Position numbers and translations under genes: made by a program | Part shown: positions 12,502 through 23,855 of the stretch, in pieces | Layout of the letters: the number at the start of each line of letters is the position of its first letter | Position numbering within the stretch: position 1 is the first letter of the stretch | Assembly: GCA_021030905.1 (NCBI GenBank) | Contig: JAGFMI010000003.1 | Location: 434,001 to 498,000, forward strand | Origin: Pyrenula massariospora | Taxonomy: Eukaryota; Ascomycota; Eurotiomycetes; Pyrenulales; Pyrenulaceae | Length of the DNA stretch: 64,000 nucleotides | Reading direction: 5' to 3' | Notes under the pieces: model-generated | Databases searched by the model: none | What the model saw: only the letters and a program-made list of their open reading frames with translations | What the model was told of the DNA's origin: nothing

Positions 12502-14288
12502 TGAAGGTAGAAGATGACACAAGTATAAAAGAATAAGATGCTGCAGGAGAAATAGGCGAGGGTTAATAGGTCTAGACTCGTTGATTGCGACGAAAACGAC
12601 CGGTCAGAATTCAAAGCACACATATATCAAGCTCACAAAATTTAGGCAACTGAAAACACTATACTATTAGAGTCTGGGACTAATGGGGATCCAAGACAAA
12701 ATTTCAACCATTTTGACTCATCCGGTATCAGTGGCCAACGATTCGTGTTAGCCCCTCCTTCTTCCGTGGCTATTGCATGGGCTCCTGCAGAAATGATGCT
12801 GCTTTCCGAGGCGCTGCTGAGCAAGAGCCTAATATGTTCGTAGCTCAAATGCATAATGCCGACTTGAAACATTCACAACTTTGACCTATCGAGAAATAAC
12901 AGAGCGAAGACACTCAAACTGTCGCGCGAACAGATATTCAAATGCACAAGTTCCGGTGTAACGCAACAAGGGTAGTGGGTGGCGTCCATGAGTTTCCGGT
13001 CCCCCGTCCCCTGTCCCCCGTCCCCTCGCGCTTACCATAACGTGCCAGCATTTCTTTGTGCGCTGTGGTGAGGAGCCGCCCTCACTGACGATCTTTGGCA
13101 AGGGTAAAAGCAGGTCAAAACTTTTCTAACACGCTAATGCACAGAACCGGTACAGAGTAGGCAAGATGGGCTGACCAGCAATTTGAACGTGAGCGATCCG
13201 AAATATTTCTTGCGGGCCTGGAGGAAGAATTCTAGGGTACTGGACGCGTCTTTTCCAGAAAGCCTACGTCTGTCACGACCTTGGTGATACTAGATCGAGC
13301 AACAGGTGCTTCTGGACGACCGCTAATCGTAGACACCATTTATTAGAATAAGTAGGGGTTACAGCAGCGGAAATGGAGCTTTTGATTGCACCTCGACGAG
13401 CTTTTATGAGCGGTCTTGCACTGACAAAGAAAAGAAGATTCAAGTTTGCTTCACGCGTGGGGCTGGTCGCGGTCAGATCTCGTGCTAACCTGAAAAGGTA
13501 AAGACCAATTTCGATTTGATCTCAATCCCATCAATCCCAACAGGCGACAGGCAGAACCGAAATTTATCGATCGGAAATCTTCGGGGTATGTCTAGATGCT
13601 CGTAGTTACGAAGGACATTTGCAGTGTTGAGATGGCGAGGTGCAACCATCGACCCGCCCTTCTCCGCCATGCGATTGACCCCACGATTGGGGCACTGCAA
13701 GAGCTAGGAAGGGCCATCACCGATTCTACGCCAGCATGCGAGATAATCTTGGGGCTTTCCGTATAAGGTAACCATATAGCAGCCGTCCGCCTTACGAGGC
13801 ATTGCTAGTAGTGCCGGCCGTCCTCAACCCCACGTCGAGGCATGTCTACCTCTTGGCGATTCGCTGCTTAAATCAAGATCCAATGTGAAGAAATCCGGAG
13901 AAATCACCCCCCGCTCTGACAAGGTCCACACCATCTCGCCGCCTGCTCGATCTTTCATAGGTTAAGGTCTCATGCCCTGCGTCGAGTCTGAATACTAATC
14001 AGACCTTCAACGTGGTAAAAGAGATGCAAAACGGCAAATCCAATCGTTTGGTGGCGGATGCTCGAGAGACGGTTTGAGCTGCCGCCAAAATGTACGTCAC
14101 TTGAAGAAGCGACCACATTGAGGAGAAGGTAGGTCACTCAAGTATGCTTCAAGACCTCGGAAATCCAATTCTGGCCAATTTCCATTCAACATTGGATGAG
14201 TCTTTCCTTCTATTCTTAAACTTTCATCTAAACGTGCTTCTGTTCCTATTCTCCCTCAAGTTCCATAACTCAACAATTATCCAAGATC
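12502..14288. other. Intergenic region without a supported gene
   Basis: About 1.8 kb upstream of two divergent genes. Minus-strand frames at 12642-12872, 12886-13101 and 13485-13700 lack family features. The only structure I see is a short C-rich tandem repeat near 12998-13028. The last ~100 bases before 14289 are pyrimidine-rich, as expected of a leader. Confidence 0.4.
12998..13028. repeat. Short tandem repeat of GTCCCC(C/T) type
   Basis: Four consecutive copies of a 6-8 base unit reading GTCCCCC or GTCCCCT lie in non-coding DNA. It looks like an ordinary microsatellite. Confidence 0.6.
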
Positions 14289-14962
14289 ATGCCCGAATCA
14301 ATCCCTCTCCTCGGCATGGCCAAAGGAGACACCGTCATCCCCCAGGTAGTAAATCGCCTGAAGCCAAAATACAATGGTCTGACCCCTTAAACACCGACAC
14401 CTCCTTATTACCTTCTACGCAGCTATCCGCATCAAATCAACCATCCCAAACCCCTGTCCTTTCTCAACCTACCTCCTAACCTTCTTCATCCTTCCATCCT
14501 CTCACCACTCCTCCCTCACTACCCGCTCTCAAAACCAAGACCACCCCTCCAACCCACCCCACCCCAACTAACCCACCCCCCAAGTCCTAAAAGTCTACAC
14601 CTCCACCCCCTCCGCCACCGCCGCCCTCCCCAGCGGCATCCCCTCCGTCCGCGGCGTCATCGTCGGCGGTAAGCCCCCCCTTCCCTCCCCTCCCCAAACC
14701 CCCCACTAACCCCCAAACCCCCACAGCTGCATTCGCCGCCGACCTCCCCACGATCCTACAATCCTGCAAATCAGCCCCGAACGCGCCCAACGTCATCTGG
14801 CTCTGGAGCACGGGCCCGCCGCCCCCGGGCACGGATGAGCAGGGGATTATCGAGGACACGGTGGGACGGTTGCGGCCGGCGCTGGATCGGGCTTTTGCGG
14901 ATGGGGGGAGCGGAAAGGGGTGTCAGGTTGTGGGGGGGTGGGCTAAGGTTGTTAGGTTTTGA
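14289..14962 (+). CDS. Small conserved-looking hypothetical protein (135 aa)
   Basis: Three exons (14289-14376, 14585-14668, 14727-14962) join in phase into 135 aa. The N-terminus is MPESIPLLGMAKGDTVIPQV. The middle exon begins VLKVYTSTPSAT and ends near RGVIVGA, and the last exon contains FAADLPTILQSC and NVIWLWSTGPPPPGT. The alternating hydrophobic pattern suggests a small alpha/beta fold. I do not recognise the family. Intron 2 (14669-14726) has normal GTAAGC/CAG ends. Intron 1 (14377-14584, 208 bases, very C-rich) has a weak GTCTGA donor, so the first junction is the least certain part. The exons are strongly GC-rich compared with their flanks. No neighbour suggests a role. Confidence 0.5.
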
Positions 14963-15302
14963 GGGTGGGGAGAGGAGGGGAGGGGAGGGGAAGGGAGGAT
15001 AATGGGTTTTGATTGGGAGGGATGTGGGAATGAGGTGGTGGAAGGGGTGTATATTCTATGGCTAGATTTATGTCTGAGCGCTTGTCCGCAGTGTCGCGAT
15101 TATAGTTCGACTTCAACCATCTCTTTGACTTGGCACATGGTCCCGTCTTAAAGTAAAAGTCTTGTCTCATTGATCTTATCTTTTAAGTCTTCCGAATCAA
15201 TCCAGGAGGAATTGATCTTCTGCATCAACCCTATTCATTGGCCTTTTCGTTTAGCTGACTACCTGTCTACAACGACAAGGCAGACCGTCACAGTCCTCAC
15301 CC
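14963..15302. other. Intergenic region between convergent genes
   Basis: 3' flanks of the small hypothetical gene and the aldo-keto reductase. It includes a G/A-rich strip just after 14962. I see no gene. Confidence 0.4.
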
Positions 15303-16617
15303 TTACTTCTCCTTATGCACATCCGCCCGAATCGGTACCTCCCTCTTCACCGCATCAAAATTCACAAACAGCTTCGTCAAGAACACATCCTCGGGATTAA
15401 TCTCCCCATGCAACCCCTCCGTCCCCATGCCCTTCACAAAGTTGTGAGGAAACCCCCTCTCAAACGGAAACGCATCTTCAATCTCAATGATCTCCTCCTC
15501 CGTCAGCACCAACCCCAGCGCCTCAATATTGCCCTTAAGGTGCTCGATCTTCCTCCCCCCACAGATCGGGAAGACATACGGCGTCTTGTGCATCACATAC
15601 GCCAACGCCACCGACGTGATAAGGGAGTCCTTCTTCTTCGCAATCTCCTCCAACTTCTCCGAAATCTTAACCTGCGCCTCGCTCGCCGGCCTCAGCTTCC
15701 TCCCCTCCTCCACCTTCCTCTGCGCCTCGCTCTTGAAGTTCCCCCCGCCCAGCGCCCCCCACGGCGCGATCCCCATCCCCTCGGCGCGGCACATGGGGAT
15801 GATGTCGCGCTCAAAGTCGCGCGTCGCCGCGGACCAGAGGCCCTGGTAGACGACGAAGGGGCGTAGGGAGTGGGCGCGGGCGTACTCGTTGGCTTTGCTG
15901 ACGATCCAGGCCGGGGTGTCGGAGATGCCGAGGTAGAGGACTGCGCCGGAGGCGACGAGGTCGTTGAGGGCGTGCATGAGTTCGGGGATTTGGGTCGTGT
16001 AGTCCCACCTGTGCCGCGCGTGGTCAGGGCTTGTTGGGAGATGTGACGGGCGGGGGAGGAGGGGATGGGAATGGGAGGGGTCCTACCAGTGCAGATAGAG
16101 AACATCGATGTAGTCTGTCTGCAGCTTCTTCAAGCTGTCTCTGACTGACAATTTTAAGCTCTTGCTGTTATTCCCGCCAAAGTTGGACTGAATATGCCCG
16201 TCCTTCTTATGAACCTGCCATCCCGTGGTATATTTGGTCGCGATGACCATCTCGTCCCGGCACTTGCGCTCGGCCATCCACTCCCCGATCCAGGTCTCGG
16301 ACTGTTCATCTTGGTAGTTATTCGCCGTGTCGATGAAGTTGCCGCCCTGGTCGCGGAAGAAGTCGAGGAGCTCGAAGGTCGTCTTTTTGTCGACCGCGCC
16401 CATGAATGACTCCCTGGAGACTGTTAGCTAGCGACTTTAGGCCTTTTCGTTGTCCGGAGTATTGCGTGTTCTAGCTAGCGGGAGCGACTCACCAAGCAGT
16501 GCCCAGGTTCATGCCTCCGAGGCATATCGGCGAGACTTTGACGGAGGCGCTGGGGGCAAGCTGTCTGTGGTAGCCGAGAAGGCTTTTGGGCTTGTCGCCT
16601 TGTGGGAGGAAAGCCAT
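15303..16617 (-). CDS. Aldo-keto reductase (aryl-alcohol dehydrogenase / norsolorinic acid reductase type)
   Basis: A cytosolic NADPH-dependent reductase of the AKR9-like fungal group, acting on aromatic aldehydes or ketones; the true substrate is unknown. Three exons (16493-16617, 16087-16413, 15303-16008) with introns 16414-16492 and 16009-16086 give 385 aa, the usual length. The start MAFLPQGDKPKSLLGYHRQL is followed by VSPICLGGMNLGTAW|ESFMG across intron 1. The catalytic tetrad is visible as Asp70 and Tyr75 (FIDTANNYQ), Lys102 (VIATKYTT) and His150 (LYLHWWDYT, split by intron 2). GISDTPAWIVSKANEYAR and FPICGGRKIEHLKGNIEALG form the cofactor-binding end. Some homologues sit in secondary-metabolite clusters, but this one has no cluster neighbours. 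Confidence 0.92.
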
Positions 16618-19600
16618 TTTCGAAAGGTGAGCAAGAGAATAGTAAGGATCTCAAAATGAAGCTGTCGATTGGACTTCGAGATCTGAGCAGTCAAAAAGAA
16701 ATTGCGAGTGCATAAGATGATAGACAGAGACGCAATTGAGGTCTAACAGGTTAGTATTTATGTCTTTCGTCGCCCGTAACGATGTCTCCAGGGACTGATA
16801 TCATCGTCCCAACCTAGCGGCACCTCCGCCGCATTAGCTGCGAGGGACAGGGCGCGGAAAGCCTTTTTCCGAAAGCGACACTGTCGACAAGACATCCCTG
16901 GACAGATTTTTTGCGGACTGATCGGCCGAAGGTACACACCTGCCCCAGGCTATTGTAGCGAAAAACTATCTAGAAAGCGCTGATGTTGCGATACGAAGCA
17001 GTCTATCTCCGCATCTACCGCCGATCTATGGGAAGGATATAAGGAGATTAAGCTTTTCCCCGCCAACTGTGCTGGCCATGCAGTAGTGGCTAGGCGCGGC
17101 TTAGCGGCGAGCTTCGGGCGAGTTCGTCCTGAGCCTCCCTGCCCAGATTATATTACGAACCCGAGTGCAGTCGGGACAATAGAAGCTTATGAGCTGGCAC
17201 AATACGTGCGTAGCTTCTTACTTCACAGTGTCGTTTCCTTTGCAACGTTCGCGTGGAATCCGAACCTCAAGCTACCTCGCCATAGGACTTGAAAATGCAG
17301 TTCGGCCGGACCGTCCGCACGATGGCATTTGGTGGGCCTTAAAAAATTTGGCAACATGGCTTTAGAGGCGAGAAAGAATTAAGTCTACCCGGCGGCAAGA
17401 TGAAGACAAGAAATATGAAGACGTTGTCATCTAGTCACTAATGTTCTACCAATCTGGCGGGGTCATTGGTCTCATACTGCCGCTGCAGACCGTTCGTCGA
17501 CACTGCGTCTGAGCGACATAGAGCGGCAAAAAACTGTGTTGTCCTCGTTTCACTGGTCAACCGACGGTTGTTTATGGACGCGAAACCCCCATAGCAGAAC
17601 GTTGTGGCAGAAATAAAAGCCTGAAAATATTATTCCGAAGCCGATTTTGAGGTGGCGATCAACATGGTGAAGCTAGGCAAGTTGGAAACCCAGAGGTAAT
17701 ACGACACGAGTACCTCACATCTTCTTCCCCCTGTCCCCCAACTGGAGTTGCAGTGATGAGGGAGAAGGAAGCATTCTCGCTGTGATGGGAGACGATTTGG
17801 GGAAAGGGGGCGAAATTTAGGAAGTATAAGGTGAGCCACGGGATTTGAACGAATCCCTCAAGAATGACTAAGGAGATTGAAACCAGCATCGACCTCAACC
17901 CGCTTCTCTCATGAAGGTGATAACCCCACATGCTCACCCCGGCAGCTACAAACCGCACCACTTCGACTAGAAGATAGGGGTACAAATCAGACTCTTCCAG
18001 ACTCTATTTTGAGTCGTACCAAGCAGCCTCTGATCCATATATCTAGATAGGTCACATGCAGAAACTCAGACGGAAACGGTGTCAAACCACGGCCTCAGAC
18101 ATTCTCAATCTAGGCTAGATTTGCTGTCTCGGGCTTTGAACCTGGAAAATACTCCGGGGCAAATGGAGAAAAACCGGTCAGTTCCCTGATGTGGGCGTAA
18201 ACAGCACGGTACGATAGCGGATAAGGTTGACGAGGCGGATCGTTTCCTTTTACGTGGTAATACCTCTGAAATGTTTCTCTGCTTGGTGATCTGAGAATCC
18301 AAGCGAAATGAATGTCTAGTGGTGACATTCGCGGTCATTCCTTAATGGCTATGTTCTGCATGGAGGTGAATGACAGATCGGTCCAGATATTACGTGTTTT
18401 GTCGGGGCGCTTCCTCGGCCCCGCTAACCATGCTCAGAAAATTATCAAGTTCTTCTCCCACCCTTCCTCAAATTGCCCCTTCCTTTCGGATCGCCATTTT
18501 AGGTTTGTAAAGGTAGGCTGGAGCGGTTTCCACGACAGCCCTGGCTACCGTTAAACAGACCCAGCAACTCAAATTACAGCGATGACACTGAAGCCACACC
18601 TCTTAGAAACTTAGTAGAAATTTAGGGCAGGAACGACCTTGAATGCATACTCGGTATTAAAGAGAATCTAAGATCACCTAAATAATTTGATTTGCTGGTT
18701 CTGCCGTCAGGTACCCGAGAGACATATTGCTCTGCAAGCAATTTAGAGCTGAGAGATCTACAGCCGTTTGTTCTCTCCTATTCCTGTTCGTATATCTCCT
18801 CTGTGCGCTATTTCCAGACGACCGACACTCAAAGACGTGCCTTAGTTTTTTGGGGCGATCGCGCATATACTAAAAAGGCACATGCAGACACAGGTTCTTG
18901 GCATAGGGCAATTACTGAATTCGCTTAATTCATGTCGTGCAGTTACGCTGACAAAGCTCGGCTACATTTTCCTGTCAGAATGCGTTACACAGCAGCGTAG
19001 TATGGCCCCAAACAGCTCAAGGTTTGCAGCTTGTATCTCTTGAAGTCCAGCGCGAACTACCAGGCCTCTAGAGCAAGGATATCTAACCTACCTTAGTGTC
19101 TCACTGCTGTCTGTATGTGTCTCATTAGTTCTCGCCAGCTTTCCGACGGTAATATGAAAATATTCTATCATGTCTGCCGGCTGAAAGTGCAGAGAAGCAC
19201 AAAGGCACATCACGTTGTCTCAGACAAAGTCCCGCGGAGCAGAGTAAGAATATCTACCCTCAATTTCATTCCCCTGAATCTTGTCACAAGAGACCCAATA
19301 AGAGAACGTCTACCCTCATATCATTGGCACAACTAAACTTTCGAGAACTCGAAGTTGCCCGAGCTATTCCATGAAGCAGTCTCCGTGATTTCGCCAACAG
19401 GGCTGGCCGCAGCTTTCGTCTCGACGCCGATTCATTTTCTCCCATGCGGTGCATCAATTTCACTTCTTAGGTACAACTCATAGATCATCGATGATAAAAG
19501 TCTAATTCACTACTCCTGTACCGGTCAGTTCACAGCCTCTATGGACTAACTTAGACGGATTCATCCGAGAAAGCGCAGCGAGCGTGGCTCAGCGTTGTAC

Positions 19601-20083
19601 AGCGTCGCATCTACCCAAGGCTATGTGCAAGTACACCAAATTGTCAGCGATCCGCATAAAGCCTGTGCTGACAAAGTGTCGATGCCGCGTGCACTGGTCT
19701 TTTAATGTCAGGGGAGTCTGAAGTTAGGATTACAATATGCGAGGCTGGAATGCTCATGTGAACCACGGGAAATTTGAAGTGAGCCATTTGACTAGTGCAC
19801 AGGGTTTTTGAATACATGGTAAATTTGCCTTTTTCAGAGCTCTTCGCTGATGATCATGCACAATACCCTGAGTTTCTGGCAGAGATTTCCGCGCAATGTG
19901 CTACTGTGAACGACTGCCAAACTTCAGCATGGGTGCTTGACTGGAAAGGCCATATTCTTAGCATAGATGACCAAAATGCGCTTGTATGGACGAGGGACGC
20001 CTATTTAGTTATAGGCATTGGGTTTGCCGTTCCTCGTCCTAACCTCTTCAATTTCCCGTAACCACACACAAGAAAAAGGCATT
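16618..20083. other. Gene-poor stretch of about 3.5 kb
   Basis: No gene is firmly supported. Two adjacent minus-strand frames look more protein-like than chance and are listed separately (17659-18328). CGG/CCG-rich spots near 16930 and 17300 could be zinc-cluster regulator sites, but such trinucleotides are common. A frame at 19795-20061 upstream of the membrane protein gene has no recognisable content. Confidence 0.35.
17659..18328 (-). pseudogene. Possible small membrane-protein gene or remnant (two minus-strand frames)
   Basis: The frame at 18110-18328 contains RETFQRYYHVKGNDPPRQPY and ends ELTGFSPFAPEYFPGS..., a composition that looks protein-like. The frame at 17659-17985 contains two hydrophobic stretches, around YLLVEVVRFVAAGVSMW and VSISLVILEGFVQIPWL. 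They are on the same strand, about 125 bases apart, with a stop between them. They may be exons of one gene, a decayed gene or chance. I do not recognise a family and could not find a convincing splice junction. Confidence 0.25.
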
Positions 20084-22735
20084 ATGGCTGAGCTTGGCTC
20101 TGGCACGGATGTTCCTGTCTATATCGGCGTCTGGATCAATTGGTCGCATGGCCATATTGGAGGAACGACACTTACCCTCACTCATCGAAATGGAGCATTC
20201 CTTACTGCATTCCTCGCCATCTTTGTCACGTTTGTGGGAACAACCTTTTGGCGGATTTTATCGTTAGTTATAGTTGACCTGCACTTTGCCTGCTTATCTT
20301 CTTTCCAAATCGAGATTTATGACGAACTAATATGTTACAAGCTTTACTTTACACCAATTTCTCTCTTCTGAAGCGCCAAAGGACGGACTCTACCATCAAA
20401 CTCAGGCTGTCTTACGAAATTCCGGAAATAGTACTATCAGCATTGCTCGTCTTATTTATATCTTGTGGGCGTGGCGTCATAAAGCGAGGCGGCCTTTCTA
20501 TCGGATTTTTCCGCTTGTCGCAGTCGCTGGTCTAAGTACTGCCGCCTTCGCCGTTGCCGGTATTTTCTCCACTCGAATTTCTGGAGTAGGCAACGAGGTG
20601 CTTCTTAGAGGTGAATCGTGTGGATTTCTATATCCGGGCGATCCAAGCGTTGTGTCCGCTTACATGACAGCAAATAATTATGATCCATATCTGTCTAAGA
20701 AGGCCAGTTCTTATTCTAATTATGTTTGAAATTGTTACACAAATGTTTCTAGAACAGATGGTTGCAATACCTTTATTAAACGACAGCTGCATAGTACTAT
20801 TGATCACAATGCAACCTGCCCATTTCACGATACTATCTGTCGCCACAAGCACCGAAATATCAAGCTTGATACAGGGCCCTTACAAATCGATACTGACTTG
20901 GGGTTTAATGTGCCTCCAAAGCTGCGATATAGCCTCTCTTATAGTACCCATTGTGCGCCTTTAACTACTACTGGGCACAAGCAACAGTTCAATTACTCCA
21001 ATGATATCTCCTATATGAGGTACTTCTATGGGCCAAGAAACAGAGCTAAGGATCAAACTGACTACACCATTCAGTCTCAGATGATCTCACCGTCTCAGCC
21101 GATATGGGAGGACCTTACTGCACCTGCAGCAGACTATCAGCTGACGTGAGCTTATCCCAAGACCTCTTGATTTATAGATAAATCATGACTAACAAGATGA
21201 AGGGCCACTTCGGCATCTACTTTCAACGGGTCTTTCCTCAACAATCCATTGAACTCAACACTTCTGCCAATCGACGAGCTCTTGCAGGTTTTGACAGATA
21301 GTGATCTCTACTTGGTGTTCTTATCAGCGAATAAAGTCCTCTTTCTAAGCGAGGTCGACGATGATTGGTACTCTGCCCATCAGTTCCTCCACTCTATTAA
21401 GGAATACGGAAATCCGAAAGGAACCGCCTCGGCGTATATTTCAGATGAGCCCTCATCGCCTCTTGGGTGCAAGGTGCATTTTCAAGCTTGCCATCCTGAG
21501 TCCTCCCCTGGAGAGCGCTGCCCTGTCTCTGGCGGTTTATGGGACCTTAGCAACCCTAATGTACCTAAAGAGGATGAAGCCTACGATATTATCCCATGGG
21601 TTACGAACTCTTTTTTGAGCATTAAAACTATCTTGCTCTCATTATCGGTATCGTCCTTGACGTCTAGGCGTAGTCTGAACAACGGCATACAAGGACCGCT
21701 CCGACAGGATCAGTGGCAGTTAGAGGTTGAATACTGGCATAATATCGGCCTAACCTCTTTGCAGGGCGTAGTAGATTCCGCAATTGGACCCGATGACCCT
21801 GTCGTAAAAAACCATTTTTGGGCACCCCCGGACACTAAATGGAGCAAATACCTTTGCAAAAACCAGGTGCGTACGCGTAGCTTGTTTTCATGACGCTCTA
21901 TTTGGTTTGGCGCTCCTGAGCGTTTGCTTTCGAAGGATTACCCGGTAGCAGACAATGCGGTATGGCTGTCTGTACCGTACACCCACCACACACTGCAGAT
22001 TTCTCCCTCTATCCTTTACAACCTGAACATCTAGTTTATTCCCGTGATCTCGAGCTAATATATTCGCAGAAAATCCGATCCACAGCATATTTCAATTTTT
22101 CGGTGCTTGGATTGGCCATAATCCTAATTCTCGGCGGTCTTATCATCGTTCTAGGATATACGCTGGAATCACTCGTATATTGTATTGAGAGCAGGTTCCG
22201 GCGTATAACAAAATATTCGCGACTTGAATGGTTCGTCAACGACATCCTCCAAATACAACGTATGGCGAATGAGGAGCTTGGTATTGGGACATGGGAAAAT
22301 TGTGTTGGTGTCAATGCTGTGCCGATAACTGCAAAGGACCAGATGCTCGCAGTTCTGAACATACAGGATCCTCAGCACCCGCGACTGAAGGTCCCCTTAA
22401 CGGCAGACGAAGACGACGATACTGCTGAAAAGATTGACATTCCAGCTAGATGCTCAGTGAGTCATCTGGAGACCGAAGCAAGCAACGTAGAGGCAGCGGC
22501 GGATAACGACCTTAGCCCTGGTGAGGAATGTACCGAACCAAGCATAATCAGCAGCGGAGAACAAGTCCAGGGCGAACAAAGCCGGCTTGCAACATCCACT
22601 ACCCAAGCGAAGAGCTATGAGCCAAGTGAAGAAGCGCATAATAAGACTTCACCCCCCGATGAACAATGCCCCTTCATTGGTGGGACACGGGCTGAAACTA
22701 CCAACGCTGACAACCGGGAAATTACCCGCATTTAA
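20084..22735 (+). pseudogene. Large fungal polytopic membrane protein, one in-frame stop
   Basis: Four phase-consistent exons (20084-20262, 20342-21145, 21203-21866, 22070-22735; introns of 79, 57 and 203 bases) would encode about 770 residues of a multi-copy, uncharacterised fungal membrane-protein family. Helices are seen around [40 protein letters not shown] and FSVLGLAIILILGGLIIVLG, with a long extracytoplasmic loop rich in Asn-glycosylation sequons (NVS, NAT, NYS, NGS) between the second and third. The motif [20 protein letters not shown] appears only after the first intron is removed. A TGA at 20727-20729 interrupts the loop between SYSNYV and NCYTNVS, with the frame open on both sides. 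CGA to TGA is the simplest origin. It could be a recent pseudogene or a sequencing error. The C-terminal tail is acidic and disordered. Confidence 0.62.
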
Positions 22736-23401
22736 AGCGATCCAACGGCAACGGTATACCAATAAAAGACTCCAACAATCTTGTTAGTCTTTCATTTTGA
22801 GATCTAAGTATCCTAGGTGGACACGTATCAACGATCTTCTTTGATTTCCATGTCATAGCTACTTATGAGCCTTGGGGAAACACTGTCGTCAGTTCGCTGA
22901 TGAGTCGGAGCCGAAAGGATATCTGAGAGAGATGGCATGGCTGAAAACAGCGGAGGGTCGGTCTTTTAGCAAGCTAGCAGGTTTCGTGTCAAGCAATTGA
23001 ATCCCGAGGCTTTCGATGATGCCCCTTACTTCTCTGCATGTCCATACACAGTGAATGGCCTTGGAGTGGCAACCGACTCCTTCTTCCACAGTCGACTCAA
23101 CCTTAGAGCCCATGTACCCCGGAGCTTCATCGCCTATCTGTCCAGGCCAGGGTTCCAAGTTCAAGCTGCAGAAAGAGACATCAAGAACACGTCCGAGGGA
23201 CTTGGGACGCCAGCCTTCAAGTCAGGTCGTTAGCCAGTATTATATACCCCATTGCCAGAATAGCTTAGTCCAGTGCTGTGGTCTGGTTTCATGCCTGCGA
23301 AGGCGGACGAGCTGTCAATGCTGACGTTAGACCCATGTTGGATATGCATGCCGTATCTACCTTCTATCCCTGACTATGTAGCTTCTCCGGAAACTTGGGA
23401 T

Positions 23402-23487
23402 AATGATGTTAGAAGTATGTTCAGCAGGTAGAGAAGCTTAGATTGATATTTAAAGACGAATTGGCTCACGAATATTACGCCTCCATG
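23402..23487. repeat. Diverged dispersed repeat, copy A (86 bases)
   Basis: Aligns without gaps to 26545-26630 at about 64 of 86 positions. Most differences (about 15 of 22) are C/T or G/A. The best-kept parts are AATGATGT at one end and CGCCTCCATG at the other. The unit may be part of a longer element whose ends I cannot see. Confidence 0.6.
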
Positions 23488-23756
23488 TTTATGTTCCACA
23501 TCACTTGTGTATGAATCATGCGGGTGTCTAACTAACAGAATATAGAAATAAAGGAGAAGAAAGAGATGAGCGAAGAACACAAGATTATAGAAAGCTGAGG
23601 ACAGAATATCTAGAAAAGAAGAGTATTCTATGACAACATCCGTCCGAGGAACAGGGTGCTGAGAGGATGGGTTTGAAGGATGATCCTCCTCATAAAGAAC
23701 ACCCAGATAACGTGAGTAGGAGCAAAGACTTGAGAGGAAAGTCCGAGGAAGAAAGG

Positions 23757-23855
23757 GCTCCTGGGACAAAGTTTCTAGGACGAAAAGTCTCCTGGGACGA
23801 AAAGGCTGCTGGGGCAAAGCTTCTAGGATGAAGAGGCCCTTGGGATAAGACTTCT
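23757..23855. repeat. Imperfect minisatellite of ~15-17 base units
   Basis: About six imperfect units follow the pattern tcctgggacaaagttt / ctaggacgaaaagtc. They alternate between CTGGGA and CTAGGA cores, each followed by a purine-rich segment. On the minus strand the same DNA gives a repetitive open frame that is probably not a real gene. Confidence 0.5.

Noticed and set aside
15315-15866. 183-codon plus frame over the aldo-keto reductase
   Set aside because: Antisense Arg/Leu/Pro-rich frame caused by codon bias of the reductase exon.
17833-17856. TTCAAATCCC motif on the minus strand resembling a tRNA T-loop
   Set aside because: The loop has the wrong length and no D-arm, anticodon arm or acceptor stem can be drawn around it.
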